Notes: generated by a model not told the origin, from the sequence alone. A stretch of 64,000 nt of DNA from JAABTL01 sp964465355 (GCA_964465355.1 CAYXJZ010000006.1:4908-68907), one strand, 5' to 3'; positions 1 through 7,940 are shown, numbered from the stretch's first letter. Numbers and translations are program-made.

Positions 1-357
1 GTGGTACATGGTGTGCGCCGTGAACACGAGCGGAATGCCGAGACGGTGCGCCCATGACTTCGCGATGTGACCTGCCACGAAGGGGTGCATGGTGTGCAGG
101 ATGTCGAAGTCCATGATGGGCAGCATGTGGCTGGCCACCGGCCCGACGGGCAGCAGCAGGGGGTAGTCCGGCAGTCCGGCGACGTTGAGTGCTGGGAGTC
201 GGATGACGCCCTGTGCGGGAACGGCCTTCGGGTGATGGGGAGCGAACACCCGCACCGTATGCCCAAGACGACGGAGGCCATCGACGAAGAGCGACGTCGA
301 CGTCGCCACGCCGTTGCGCGAGGGGGTGTAGGTGGCGGTGACGATCCCGATCCGCAT
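1..357 (-). CDS. Glycosyltransferase family 4, N-terminal part (runs off the left edge)
   Basis: The reverse-strand translation starts MRIGIVTATYTPSRNGVATS, the typical GT-B opening of GT4 enzymes (Rossmann strand, then a glycine/serine-rich donor loop and a helix). It continues through FAPHHPK and DFDILHTMHP, matching the GT4 N-terminal acceptor-side domain, and stays open to base 1 (119 codons). The donor-binding C-terminal domain lies outside the window. Family members move sugars from nucleotide-sugar donors to lipids, polysaccharide or small acceptors; the acceptor cannot be told here. I chose the ATG at 355-357. I saw no strong Shine-Dalgarno and no clear -10 hexamer close to it. Confidence 0.85.
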   Translation of the reverse strand, partial: MRIGIVTATYTPSRNGVATSTSLFVDGLRRLGHTVRVFAPHHPKAVPAQGVIRLPALNVAGLPDYPLLLPVGPVASHMLPIMDFDILHTMHPFVAGHIAKSWAHRLGIPLVFTAHTMYH

Positions 358-646
358 GCTCGTTTGGTCACGCTCCCTAGTGACGGTGTCCCTACCCCAC
401 AGCGTCGATGCCTGTCCCAGTGTAGACGTACAGACCGGGAGGCAGGTGTCCCTTGGGTCGGAATGGGCAGTTCGAACCCCGGGGAGGGTTCGCTCTCGCC
501 GATGTCCGGCTGACGCTGGAGGGATGAGCCATCCCCTAGCTTGCGCCGAAGCAGTCGCCCACGGCGTGAGCGATGCGGCATCGCCCCGCGCTGCCGGGCT
601 GGCTACACGCCACGCGCCGCGAGCCCGGGACGAGCGCCGGCCTGTG
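358..646. other. Intergenic stretch, no gene seen
   Basis: About 290 bases between the divergently read edge glycosyltransferase and the 3' end of the baeRF/small-peptide pair. It should hold the glycosyltransferase promoter and the end of the upstream transcript. I see no convincing -10 hexamer near the start codon, no strong hairpin with a U-tract, and no ORF with family signal. Confidence 0.5.
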
Positions 647-745
647 CTAGCTGCGCTTCTGTCGGCCGCGCAGCCAAGCGACCACCGCGCCGATGAGGAT
701 GCCGGCGGTGAACAGCGCCAGCAGGTACCACAGGTACTGCAGCAT
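647..745 (-). CDS. Small single-span membrane peptide (32 aa)
   Basis: This ORF is too short for ordinary gene callers. Its ATG (743-745) shares one base with the TGA of the upstream baeRF gene (TGATG), a classic translational-coupling arrangement. The peptide opens MLQYLWYLLALFTAGILIGA, one hydrophobic helix of about 20 residues, and ends in a basic, arginine/lysine-rich tail, so it should insert with the tail in the cytoplasm. No family is recognised. Coupling suggests it is made together with the baeRF protein, perhaps as a membrane partner. The start-stop overlap and amphipathic logic argue for a real gene, but conservation is unknown. Confidence 0.55.
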   Translation of the reverse strand: MLQYLWYLLALFTAGILIGAVVAWLRGRQKRS

Positions 746-1932
746 CAGAAGCGGTAGATGGCCGCGATGCCGGTGTCGGTCGGCATGCGCTCCGTTGGCA
801 CGATGACGATCTCGGCCCCAGCCCTGCTGGCCAGCGCAGCCAGGTCATCGAGCACGTCGTCGACCTCCGGGTGGTTCATGTCACCCCAGGCAATCTCGCC
901 GGTCGCAGGGTCGATACGGCCGGGCACCGTGCGCTCCGCCTCGATGAGCAGCGTGGCCACCCGCCCGGCGACGGCCGCACGCGCGACCTGCACCAGGTCG
1001 GCGTCGCCCGTGCCGTTGGCCCTTGCGGTGCCGAAGGCAGAGACGAAGCCGCCAAGGCGTTCGAGATAGTAGGGCTCCATGACCTGCCACGCCCGCTGTC
1101 GCAGTTCGTCGATGCCGAGCGCGTCAGGGTTGATGTCGATGCTGTCCTTGATCAGAAGGGGATTGCGACTAACCTGGTGGAAGAGGTGGTGATGCTCGGG
1201 CAGCGCGGCCAGGATGAGCGGCAGCTGCGCGGGCTGCGAGTGGCGCTCCAGCACCGCCCGGTCGACGGCGCGGAAGTAACGCTCGGCGTCGGAGTCCACC
1301 TCCTCAGCCTTGCCGCCATGGCCGTGGTGCATGGCCGAACTGCGCCCACCCACACCGCCGTAGGAGGCCACCTTGAGGTGGGGTTCGGTCAGTTCCTCGC
1401 CCAGCGCGTCTGTGATGGTCGCGGGCATGCCCTCACCGAGTTCGATCTCGTCCAGCACGTCGCGGTTGCCTTCGAACAGGCGCATGGCGCCGCGGCTGAG
1501 GCCGAGCACCTGGAAGCGGTCGGCCGACTGCAGGATGCGCATGAGCGGCTTGGTGTGCAGGGAGTCGGCGGCCACAGCCAGCTCGGGCACAGGGCGCTGC
1601 AGCCGGTAGTAGCGGAAGAGGTCCTTGCTGCCAAGCACGGCTAGGCCGTCCAGGGTGTGGTTCCAGAAGCGGCGATCGTCGGCCAGGGCAAGGAAGGGTG
1701 CCAGCAGGGGCTCGATCTCGCGCGTGGTGTAGCTCTGAAGCAGCGAGGTCTCCAGTTCCTTGACCAGGTTCTTGAAACGGATGGGGTCTTGCTGGTTGTC
1801 GGGATGATGGCGATGGGTGGGTTGGTAGAGGGAGAGGCAGGGCGGCTCGAGGTTGTCGAAGAGGCCGGCCGCGTGATCTTGCTCGAGGGTGTCCACGATC
1901 GTCACATCCGTTCCGGGCGGAGAATGAAGCAC
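745..1932 (-). CDS. baeRF-family protein (bacterial archaeo-eukaryotic release factor-like domain)
   Basis: The 395-aa product has the layout of the baeRF group, bacterial relatives of eRF1/Pelota/Vms1 domains. It opens with a TIVDTLEQDH-like segment and CLSLYQPTHR, has a central RYFRAVDRAVLERH helix, a long helical linker, and the family-typical ending MPTDTGIAAIYRF. It most resembles baeRF family 3 or 7, but I cannot choose between them by eye. These proteins are thought to act on stalled or hibernating ribosomes or on peptidyl-tRNA; the biochemistry is largely unsettled. The start is GTG. An AAGGGG-type ribosome site precedes it and a TAGGCT hexamer (1949-1954, reverse) lies 16 nt upstream. 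The downstream 32-aa membrane peptide is coupled to its stop. Confidence 0.7.
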   Translation of the reverse strand: MLHSPPGTDVTIVDTLEQDHAAGLFDNLEPPCLSLYQPTHRHHPDNQQDPIRFKNLVKELETSLLQSYTTREIEPLLAPFLALADDRRFWNHTLDGLAVLGSKDLFRYYRLQRPVPELAVAADSLHTKPLMRILQSADRFQVLGLSRGAMRLFEGNRDVLDEIELGEGMPATITDALGEELTEPHLKVASYGGVGGRSSAMHHGHGGKAEEVDSDAERYFRAVDRAVLERHSQPAQLPLILAALPEHHHLFHQVSRNPLLIKDSIDINPDALGIDELRQRAWQVMEPYYLERLGGFVSAFGTARANGTGDADLVQVARAAVAGRVATLLIEAERTVPGRIDPATGEIAWGDMNHPEVDDVLDDLAALASRAGAEIVIVPTERMPTDTGIAAIYRF

Positions 1933-1965
1933 TCAGCCCCTTCCCATCAGCCTACTGGCCCATGC

Positions 1966-2874
1966 TTAGAGGTGCATGACCCGCCGCCCATGCAGGGCGG
2001 ATGCCACGGCCTCCGCGGCGGTGGGGTGCTCGAAGACGAAGCCGTCGTCCTCCAACCTGGCCGGCTTCACCCGCTGGTCGCCGAGCAGCAACTCGTCTGC
2101 AGCGCTGCCCATCGCCAGGCGCAGCAGCCAAGCCGGGATCCTCCACCAGTGCGGTCGCCGTAACTGCGCCGCCAGGGCCCGGGTGACCTCCTGCGAAGCT
2201 GCGGGCGTGGGGCCGACCAGGTTGACAGGCCCGGCCAGCTGCGACCGGGTCAGGAGGTGGACGATGGCTGCGACCTCGTCGTGCAGGCTGATCCACGGCC
2301 AGGTCTGCGAGCCGCTGCCGATGGTGGCGCCCCCACCCCACCGGGTCGCCGTGGCGAGTGGCGCCAACGCGCCATCGGCGGCGATGACCAGGCCGGTGCG
2401 CAGATGCACCACCCTGCTGAAGCCCTCGGCCGGCTGCGTGGCAGCTTCCCAGCGCTCGACCACCTCGGCGAGGAAGCCGGTGCCGACTTCGCTGCTCTCG
2501 GTCAGCGTCTCACCTGGCCGATGCCCGTAGAAGCCTGTGGCCGAGGCGTTCAGCCAGACGCTCGGCGGATTGGAGGAGGCGGCGATCGCGCTGGCGAGCG
2601 CAGCGGTGCCGATGACCCGGCTGTCCAGGATCTTGCGGCGGTAGGCGGCCGTCCAAGGCAGTCGTGAGAGTGGTGCGCCCGACAGGTTGACCAGGGCTTC
2701 CGACCAGGCGACAGCGTCGGCAGGGACGAGCCCATCCTCCGGCGCCCAGAGGTAGGTCTGTGGATCGCCGACGGACCTTCGGACGAGGGCCCGCACCTCG
2801 TGGCCGGCGCCCTCCAGCGCCCTGCGCAGCTCGCTGCCGATCAGGCCGGATGCGCCGGCGATGAGCACCTTCAT
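1966..2874 (-). CDS. TIGR01777-family NAD(P)-dependent epimerase/dehydratase-like protein (YfcH-like)
   Basis: The 302-aa protein begins MKVLIAGASGLIGSELRRAL, an extended-SDR Rossmann motif (GASGxxG), and shows the family markers VNLSGAPL, SRVIGT and ASATGFYGHRPGE, plus a C-terminal DUF1731-like segment. The family is widespread (YfcH, SDR39U1) and its substrate is unknown; a sugar-nucleotide or cell-division link has been suggested. I chose the ATG at 2872-2874 over an in-frame GTG two codons upstream, because that ATG overlaps the TGA of a 19-aa leaderless ORF as ATGA. Homologues are often fused to or next to SRPBCC domains, and an SRPBCC gene is divergent here. Confidence 0.85.
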   Translation of the reverse strand: MKVLIAGASGLIGSELRRALEGAGHEVRALVRRSVGDPQTYLWAPEDGLVPADAVAWSEALVNLSGAPLSRLPWTAAYRRKILDSRVIGTAALASAIAASSNPPSVWLNASATGFYGHRPGETLTESSEVGTGFLAEVVERWEAATQPAEGFSRVVHLRTGLVIAADGALAPLATATRWGGGATIGSGSQTWPWISLHDEVAAIVHLLTRSQLAGPVNLVGPTPAASQEVTRALAAQLRRPHWWRIPAWLLRLAMGSAADELLLGDQRVKPARLEDDGFVFEHPTAAEAVASALHGRRVMHL

Positions 2875-2930
2875 GCCCACTGGCCTGCCGATGCCTCGAC
2901 GCAGACGGTGATGTGCGGCTCGCCTCGCAT
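2871..2930 (-). CDS. Upstream leaderless small ORF (19 aa) coupled to the TIGR01777 gene
   Basis: The reading frame MRGEPHITVCVEASAGQWA starts at the ATG at 2928-2930 and its TGA overlaps the start of the next gene (ATGA, 2871-2874). A TATCAT hexamer (2937-2942, reverse) lies exactly 6 nt before the ATG, the same -10-to-start spacing seen for a dozen other genes in this window. The likely start of the mRNA is therefore this short ORF, which would deliver ribosomes to the main gene that lacks its own strong ribosome site. I see no obvious amino-acid bias. It may be a coupling leader rather than a functional peptide. Confidence 0.55.
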   Translation of the reverse strand: MRGEPHITVCVEASAGQWA

Positions 2931-2936
2931 GTCTCG

Positions 2937-2942
2937 ATGATA
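2937..2942 (-). promoter_or_regulatory. -10 hexamer TATCAT for the leaderless 19-aa ORF
   Basis: Reverse-strand TATCAT, 6 nt before the ATG of the small ORF. This is the recurrent leaderless promoter layout of this genome. Confidence 0.55.
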
Positions 2943-3071
2943 GACCTCCACTCTTCTCATCCCCATGGGACGATTCCCATCTACGCCGCGCCTACCCTCG
3001 TCACAACGCCAGGGACATCCGAAAGGCGGACCGGCTGCCCCGCCTTGGCGACTCTTCAAGGAGGCAACGAC

Positions 3072-3803
3072 ATGGCCAGCTTCAACGGTTCCATCGAAGT
3101 CAACGCACCCATCTCCCTCACCTACGGCTTGTTCAGCGAGTTCGAGCGCTTCCCCACCTTCATGGAAGGCATCGAGGACGTGAGGCGCATCGGGCATGAC
3201 CGCATGTACTGGCGCGCCGAGATCGCCGGCCGCGAGGAGGAGTGGGAAGCCCTCGTCACCGAGGAGCGACAGGACGAGAAGATCGCCTGGAAGAGCGTGG
3301 CCGGAGCGACGAACGCAGGCTCGGTGACCTTCGACAAGATGGACGCCGACACCACAAGGGTCACCCTCCATCTGGAGTACGAGCCGGAGGGCTTCATCGA
3401 GAACGTCGGCGCCGCCTTGGGTGTGGTCAACGGGCGCATCCGCGGCGACCTGAACCGCTTCAAGGCCTTGGTCGAGTCGGGTGGCCAGCTCGAAGCGGAT
3501 CATCCTGCCTGGGCCGGCTGGCGTGGCCGCTACCCCAGCGACCCCTTCGATCCCTCTGCCTACCCCCGCGACCCGCTGGCCAGCCACCCCAGTCCGGCCA
3601 GGCCGCACGCCGTCCCTCCCCTCGAGGCCGTGAGCCCGACCACGGACCCCTTCGCGCCCGGCTTCACACCGGCACCGCACATCGCCGGTGACGTGCCTCT
3701 GGACGACCGCCTGGCCCATGAGGACCGACGGCTGCGCGAGAACGAGGACGCCGACCCCGTCGGAGGCGCCAGGGGCTCCGACCGCGGCTCCAGACGGGCC
3801 TAG
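3072..3803 (+). CDS. SRPBCC-fold protein with proline-rich tail
   Basis: The start MASFNGSIEVNAPISLTYGL is preceded by an AAGGAGG site 6 bases from the ATG, so I use it rather than the longer open frame upstream. Residues 1-140 form a polyketide-cyclase/START-like SRPBCC domain: the FSEFERFPTFMEGIEDV motif, a WRAEIAGREEEWEA strand pair, and a long C-terminal helix ending GDLNRFKALVESGG. About 100 further residues are rich in proline, aspartate and charged residues and look disordered. The fold binds hydrophobic ligands; none is predictable. No signal peptide, so cytoplasmic. It sits divergent from the TIGR01777 gene, a pairing seen as fusions elsewhere. Confidence 0.8.
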   Translation: MASFNGSIEVNAPISLTYGLFSEFERFPTFMEGIEDVRRIGHDRMYWRAEIAGREEEWEALVTEERQDEKIAWKSVAGATNAGSVTFDKMDADTTRVTLHLEYEPEGFIENVGAALGVVNGRIRGDLNRFKALVESGGQLEADHPAWAGWRGRYPSDPFDPSAYPRDPLASHPSPARPHAVPPLEAVSPTTDPFAPGFTPAPHIAGDVPLDDRLAHEDRRLRENEDADPVGGARGSDRGSRRA

Positions 3804-3846
3804 GCTTCCGCCTCACTGCGGAGGACATCGTTCATCGTCGCCCGCC

Positions 3847-3874
3847 CTACCCGGCCGGTCCCCCGGCCGGGTAG
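3847..3874. promoter_or_regulatory. Perfect 12-bp inverted repeat upstream of copZ
   Basis: CTACCCGGCCGG at 3847-3858 is mirrored exactly at 3863-3874 with a 4-nt loop. Its right arm runs into the likely -10 hexamer TAGACT (3872-3877). It could terminate the upstream SRPBCC transcript (no U-tract follows) or be a second binding site for CsoR, because it covers the -35 to -10 region. Confidence 0.5.
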
Positions 3875-3877
3875 ACT
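3872..3877 (+). promoter_or_regulatory. -10 hexamer TAGACT of the copper operon
   Basis: TAGACT lies upstream of copZ; transcription would start near 3884. The CsoR-like operator begins 5-10 bases further on, so bound repressor would cover the start site. Confidence 0.55.
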
Positions 3878-3888
3878 GATGCCAGCGA

Positions 3889-3910
3889 TACCCCACCCCA
3901 GGAGGGGTGA
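3889..3910. promoter_or_regulatory. CsoR-type operator
   Basis: The core CACCCC-AGGA-GGGGTG (3894-3909) is a perfect 6-bp inverted repeat inside a TACCCC...GGGGTGA context, matching the G-tract palindromes bound by CsoR repressors. It lies between the predicted -10 and the copZ start, fitting repression that copper relieves. Confidence 0.75.
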
Positions 3911-3925
3911 GTCAAGGAGATCCCC

Positions 3926-4132
3926 ATGATCGAGCTGAAGGTCGAAGGCATGTCCTGCTCGCATTGCGCTGCCACCGTCGAGAAGGCCCTGAGCGACGTG
4001 CGTGGCGTCCGTTCGGTGGCCGTGGACCTGAGCCGCGGCACCGCCAAGGTCGAGGGCGAAGCTCCTGTGGAGACCTTGGTCGCCGCGGTCACGGCAGAAG
4101 GCTACCGGGCGGCGCCATCGGCATCGGCATGA
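3926..4132 (+). CDS. copZ: Copper chaperone, HMA domain
   Basis: This 68-aa protein is a single heavy-metal-associated domain with the Cu(I) site GMSCSHC (residues 8-14) and the usual beta-alpha-beta-beta-alpha-beta length. CopZ picks up Cu(I) in the cytoplasm and hands it to the CopA ATPase or to CsoR. An AAGGAG site precedes the ATG. Its TGA overlaps the csoR ATG (ATGA), and csoR overlaps copA in turn, so the three are one translationally coupled operon under the CsoR-type operator just upstream. Confidence 0.93.
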   Translation: MIELKVEGMSCSHCAATVEKALSDVRGVRSVAVDLSRGTAKVEGEAPVETLVAAVTAEGYRAAPSASA

Positions 4133-4491
4133 GCCCGGTGGAGGGGCCGGTTACCGAAGTGTCGCCCGCCGAGAGGTCGGCAGCGGCCCACAGCCACGGT
4201 GCTGCCGGCGACGCCTGCCTGCACCTCGACCCGGACACCCGGCGCGACGTGGCCCTGCGCCTCAAGAGCGCCAAGGGGCACTTGGAAGGCGTGCTGCGCA
4301 TGCTCGAGGACGAGGGCGTCTACTGCGTCGACGTCATGAAGCAGGTCAGCGCCGTCCAGGGAGCCCTGAGCAAGGTCAACGACAAGGTGCTGCGGGCCCA
4401 CGTCCGCGACCACGTGGCCACCTCGGCCCAGCGCGGCGACACAGAGCACCTGGTCGAGGAACTGATGGAAGCCCTGAAGTACCGCCTGTGA
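4129..4491 (+). CDS. csoR: CsoR-family copper-sensing repressor, Cys-His-His type
   Basis: The 120-aa protein has the all-helical CsoR/RcnR core (residues 38-120) with RLKSAKGHLEGVLRMLE and YCVDVMKQVSAVQGAL. The metal ligands read C66, H91 and H95. The third position, Cys in most Cu(I)-specific CsoRs, is His, as in the Thermus thermophilus protein. An N-terminal tail of about 35 residues adds H21, H23, C30 and H32. Apo-CsoR tetramers bind G-tract palindromes and release DNA on Cu(I); the operator at 3889-3910 fits. The ATG overlaps the copZ stop. The start could be shorter, since the N-tail is unusual. Confidence 0.9.
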   Translation: MSPVEGPVTEVSPAERSAAAHSHGAAGDACLHLDPDTRRDVALRLKSAKGHLEGVLRMLEDEGVYCVDVMKQVSAVQGALSKVNDKVLRAHVRDHVATSAQRGDTEHLVEELMEALKYRL

Positions 4492-6803
4492 GCCAGGTCG
4501 TGAACCTGCCCGTTCAGGGGATGACCTGCGCGGCCTGCGTGGGACGCGTGGAGCGGGCGCTGCTCAAGGTGGATGGCGTGGTCGACGCCACTGTCAACCT
4601 GACCACAGAGAAGGCCAGCGTCACCTTCCGTCCGCAAACCGTGGACGTCCTGCGACTCAAGGACGCCATCCGCGGCGCGGGCTACCAGGTGCTGGAGGCA
4701 GCAGACGGAGCCGACCTGGCGGAGGCCGAGGCTCGGCTGCGCGTCCAGGAGCTGGCAAGGCTCAGGACCAGCCTGTGGATCGCCGCCGCCTTCACCGCGC
4801 CGCTGATCCTGTTGGTCATGATCCCCATGGCCGTGCCTGCGCTCGATGCCTGGCTGATGCGCTTCGTCTCGATGCGGACGATCGTCCTCCTCTCCTTCGT
4901 GTTGGCCACGGTGGTGCAGTTCGGCCCCGGCCTGCGCTTCTACCGCAGCGGCTGGCCTGCCCTGCTGCAACGCTCACCCGACATGAACTCTTTGGTCATG
5001 ATCGGCACCACCGCCGCCTACGGCTACTCGGTGGTCGCCACCTTCTTCCCCCGGCTGCTGCCGGCGGGCAACCTGCACGTCTACTTCGAGGCCTCGGCCG
5101 CCATCGTCACCCTGGTGCTGGTGGGCCGCTACCTCGAGGCCTTGGCCAAGGGGCGCAGCAGCGCGGCCATCAAGAAGCTGCTCGGTCTGCAGGCCAAGAC
5201 CGCCATGGTGCTGCGGGACGGGCAGGAGCGCGAGCTGCCCTTGGCCGATGTGGTCATCGGCGACGTGGTGCTGGTGCGCCCCGGCGACAAGGTGCCGGTG
5301 GATGGCCGGGTGCTCTCGGGCTCCTCCTATGTGGACGAGGCGATGGTGACGGGGGAGTCCCTGCCGGTGCAGAAGGGGGTTGGTGACGAGGTGGTAGGTG
5401 GCACCATCAACAAGACGGGTGCCTTCCGCTTCACCGCCACCAAGGTGGGCGCCGACACCCTGTTGGCGCAGATCATCCGCATGGTGGAGGAGGCCCAGGG
5501 TTCCAAGGTGCCCATCCAGACCTTGGTCGACCGGGTGGTGAACTACTTCGTGCCGGTGGTCATGGCGGTGGCCCTGCTCACCTTCGGCCTGTGGTTGGCT
5601 TTCGGCCCCCAGCCGGCCACCACCTTCGCATTGGTCAACGCCGTGGCGGTGCTGATCATCGCCTGCCCATGCGCCATGGGGCTGGCCACGCCCACCTCGA
5701 TCATGGTGGGCACCGGCCGCGCAGCCGAGATGGGCGTGCTGTTCCGTCATGGCGCCGCGCTGCAGACGCTGCAGCAGACCAGCATCATTGCCCTCGACAA
5801 GACGGGCACCCTCACCGAGGGGGCGCCGCGGCTCACTGACTTCGTCATCGCCGACGGCCCTGATGGCGACGCGGACGCCGACGAGCTGCTGCGCCTGGTG
5901 GCGTCCGTTGAGCAGGACTCCGAGCACCCCATCGCCGAGGCCATCGTGCGCGCGGCGCGCGAGCGGGGTCTGCTGCTGCCCATGCCGGAGGCCTTCGAAG
6001 CCCTGCCCGGCTACGGGGTGCAGGCCACGGTGGAAGGCCGCTTGATGCAGGTGGGCGCCGACCGCTACATGCGCAGGCTCGGCATCGACGTGGCCAGCCT
6101 GGCCGACGTGGCCGAGCGCCTTGCAGACGAGGGGAAGACGCCGCTCTACGCGGCGATGGGTGGCAGGTTGGTGGCGGTGGTGGCGGTGGCCGACCCCATC
6201 AAGGCCTCAACGCCACACGCCATCCGTGCGCTGCATGAGCTGGGCCTGCGCGTGGCGATGGTCACCGGCGACAACCGGCGCACCGCCCAGGCCATCGCGC
6301 GGCAGCTGGGCATCGACGAGGTGCTGGCCGAGGTGCTGCCCGACGGCAAGGTGGAAGCCGTGATGGCGCTGCAGGCGCAGGGTGGCAAGGTGGTCTTCGT
6401 GGGTGACGGCATCAACGACGCCCCGGCGCTGGCGCGTGCCGACGTTGGCATCGCCATCGGCACCGGCACCGACATCGCCATCGAGTCGGCCGACGTGGTG
6501 CTGATGTCAGGCGACCTGCGCGGCATCCCCAACGCCATCGGCATCTCCAAGGCCACCCTGCGCAACATCAGGCAGAACCTCTTCTGGGCCTTCTTCTACA
6601 ACGCCGCCCTGATCCCCGTGGCCGCCGGGGTGCTGTACCCGGCCTTCGGGATCCTGCTCAGCCCGATCCTGGCTGCTGCGGCCATGGCCCTCTCCAGCGT
6701 CTTCGTGCTCAGCAACGCCATGCGCCTGCGTAGCTTCGCTCCGCCGATGACGACCGAGCCGCCCGCCCCGCGAGGTGGCTCAGCCGAGGTCGCGACGGCC
6801 TGA
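4488..6803 (+). CDS. copA: Cu(I)-exporting P1B-type ATPase
   Basis: The 771-aa protein has one N-terminal HMA domain (GMTCAACV, residues 11-18) and about eight membrane helices. The transmembrane metal site is CPC at 393-395, the phosphorylation aspartate D437 lies in DKTGTLTEG, and the actuator TGE, the HP motif (SEHPIAEA) and GDGINDAPALA are all present. This is the P1B-1 signature for Cu(I)/Ag(I) efflux across the inner membrane. The GTG start overlaps the csoR TGA (GTGA). The C-terminus ends in a short Pro/Ala tail. With copZ and csoR it forms a complete copper homeostasis operon. Confidence 0.96.
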   Translation: MSQVVNLPVQGMTCAACVGRVERALLKVDGVVDATVNLTTEKASVTFRPQTVDVLRLKDAIRGAGYQVLEAADGADLAEAEARLRVQELARLRTSLWIAAAFTAPLILLVMIPMAVPALDAWLMRFVSMRTIVLLSFVLATVVQFGPGLRFYRSGWPALLQRSPDMNSLVMIGTTAAYGYSVVATFFPRLLPAGNLHVYFEASAAIVTLVLVGRYLEALAKGRSSAAIKKLLGLQAKTAMVLRDGQERELPLADVVIGDVVLVRPGDKVPVDGRVLSGSSYVDEAMVTGESLPVQKGVGDEVVGGTINKTGAFRFTATKVGADTLLAQIIRMVEEAQGSKVPIQTLVDRVVNYFVPVVMAVALLTFGLWLAFGPQPATTFALVNAVAVLIIACPCAMGLATPTSIMVGTGRAAEMGVLFRHGAALQTLQQTSIIALDKTGTLTEGAPRLTDFVIADGPDGDADADELLRLVASVEQDSEHPIAEAIVRAARERGLLLPMPEAFEALPGYGVQATVEGRLMQVGADRYMRRLGIDVASLADVAERLADEGKTPLYAAMGGRLVAVVAVADPIKASTPHAIRALHELGLRVAMVTGDNRRTAQAIARQLGIDEVLAEVLPDGKVEAVMALQAQGGKVVFVGDGINDAPALARADVGIAIGTGTDIAIESADVVLMSGDLRGIPNAIGISKATLRNIRQNLFWAFFYNAALIPVAAGVLYPAFGILLSPILAAAAMALSSVFVLSNAMRLRSFAPPMTTEPPAPRGGSAEVATA

Positions 6804-6860
6804 GCCCGAGCCGGCGGCCGCGCATCGGAAGGAACTAGGCTCATGGCCTTGGGTGGCCGT

Positions 6861-7928
6861 TCAGCCCAGCACCACCGGAACGCCGAGGAAGCGTCCGTAG
6901 CGTTGGGCAGCCGCTTCCAGGACCCGCAGCTGCCTTGGCTCCGGTGCCCATCCGGGCAGGAGCTCGGCGGTGACGCCCTCGCGTCCGACGACCCGCCGCC
7001 AAGCGCCGACCACCCTGCCGTCGAGCAGGACCACGTGGTTGAGCAGGTTGCCCATGGCTACAAGGCGTCGGCTGTTGGCGTCGTCCACCACCGCGCTCCA
7101 ACCCTTGTAGCTGCTCAGGTATTCGTCGTAGATCGACAGCAGGTGCGCGGTGGGGGAGGGCTCGGCCTCGGCTGCGACACCCTCCGGCCACCAGTAGGCG
7201 GCGCCCTCGTGCTGCTCCTGCACCAGGCCGTGCTTGGCGGCCTCCAAGCCACGACGGCAGTCGCTCAGCGTGAGGCCGGACCACTTCGCCATGTCGTGCA
7301 CGGTCGCCGGACCCCTGGCTGCGAAGTAGCGCGCCGCGAGCTCGGCCAGGCCCTGGTCACGGTCCAGCTGCCGCCGCAGGGGAGCCCGCTGGTCGAGCAG
7401 GGCGTAGCTGTGCTGCTTGCCCATGCGCGGCCCGCTGCAGATCAACCCGTCCAGTTCGGCATGCATCAGGATGTAGCCCATGCGCAAGGAGCCCGTGGTG
7501 ACGATGCCCGCAGCCTCCAACGCAGCCCTGATCTCGTCGCGCGGCAGTGGGCCGCGCGCCTCCAGCGCCTCGACGATGACCCGGTCGCTGCGCGCCAGAG
7601 CGGCTGGGTCCAGCTCCAGCTTGCGGTAGTAGGTGGCGTTCTGCGCCTGGACCCGCGGGGCGGTCAGGGCCAGCAGCCAGCCGATGTCGTCGGGGCAGAC
7701 GAAGTGCCAGGTCGGACGGAGCAAGTGGGTGCGCAGGATCCGGCCTTCGTCGAAGGCTGCATCCACCTCGGCGTCGCTGACCCCGGTGCAGCGGATGCCC
7801 AGCGTCCACTTGGCGCCGGCATAGTCCTGCGACTGCACGGCCGTGAGGTGGCGCAAGGCCTCCTCCGGCTGTCGGTAGGTACCTCGCCCGATGGCTTGCG
7901 AGGCCAGCCGCTGCCGGATCAGGTCCAT
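6861..7928 (-). CDS. AlkZ/YcaQ-like winged-helix DNA glycosylase
   Basis: The 355-aa protein belongs to the HTH_42 (AlkZ/AlkX) superfamily: N-terminal LIRQRLASQAIG, the motif AVQSQDYAGAKW, RPTWHFVCPDDIGWLL, and tandem winged helices. The Q-x-Q pair (Q32, Q34) matches the catalytic motif of Streptomyces AlkZ-type glycosylases that unhook DNA crosslinks; YcaQ-type enzymes have Q-x-D. The family removes bulky or crosslinked alkyl-purine adducts, but many members in this group are untested. It is transcribed alone, convergent to copA. Its ATG lies 6 nt after a TAGACT hexamer and has no Shine-Dalgarno, so a leaderless start is likely. Confidence 0.82.
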   Translation of the reverse strand: MDLIRQRLASQAIGRGTYRQPEEALRHLTAVQSQDYAGAKWTLGIRCTGVSDAEVDAAFDEGRILRTHLLRPTWHFVCPDDIGWLLALTAPRVQAQNATYYRKLELDPAALARSDRVIVEALEARGPLPRDEIRAALEAAGIVTTGSLRMGYILMHAELDGLICSGPRMGKQHSYALLDQRAPLRRQLDRDQGLAELAARYFAARGPATVHDMAKWSGLTLSDCRRGLEAAKHGLVQEQHEGAAYWWPEGVAAEAEPSPTAHLLSIYDEYLSSYKGWSAVVDDANSRRLVAMGNLLNHVVLLDGRVVGAWRRVVGREGVTAELLPGWAPEPRQLRVLEAAAQRYGRFLGVPVVLG

Positions 7929-7934
7929 GGGCAG

Positions 7935-7940
7935 AGTCTA
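7935..7940 (-). promoter_or_regulatory. -10 hexamer TAGACT for the AlkZ-like gene
   Basis: Reverse-strand TAGACT ends 6 nt before the ATG at 7928, which fixes that start and predicts a leaderless mRNA. Confidence 0.6.

Noticed and set aside
471..490. TTCGAACCCC looked like the T-loop of a tRNA
   Set aside because: No matching acceptor, D or anticodon stems can be drawn around it on either strand.
2931..3719. Minus-strand frame upstream of the 19-aa ORF
   Set aside because: Antisense to the SRPBCC gene. Only the last 20 codons, after the TATCAT hexamer, have independent support.
6831..6845. TAGGCT just before an ATG at 6843 after copA
   Set aside because: Only one base separates the hexamer from the ATG and the following frame is antisense to the AlkZ-like gene.
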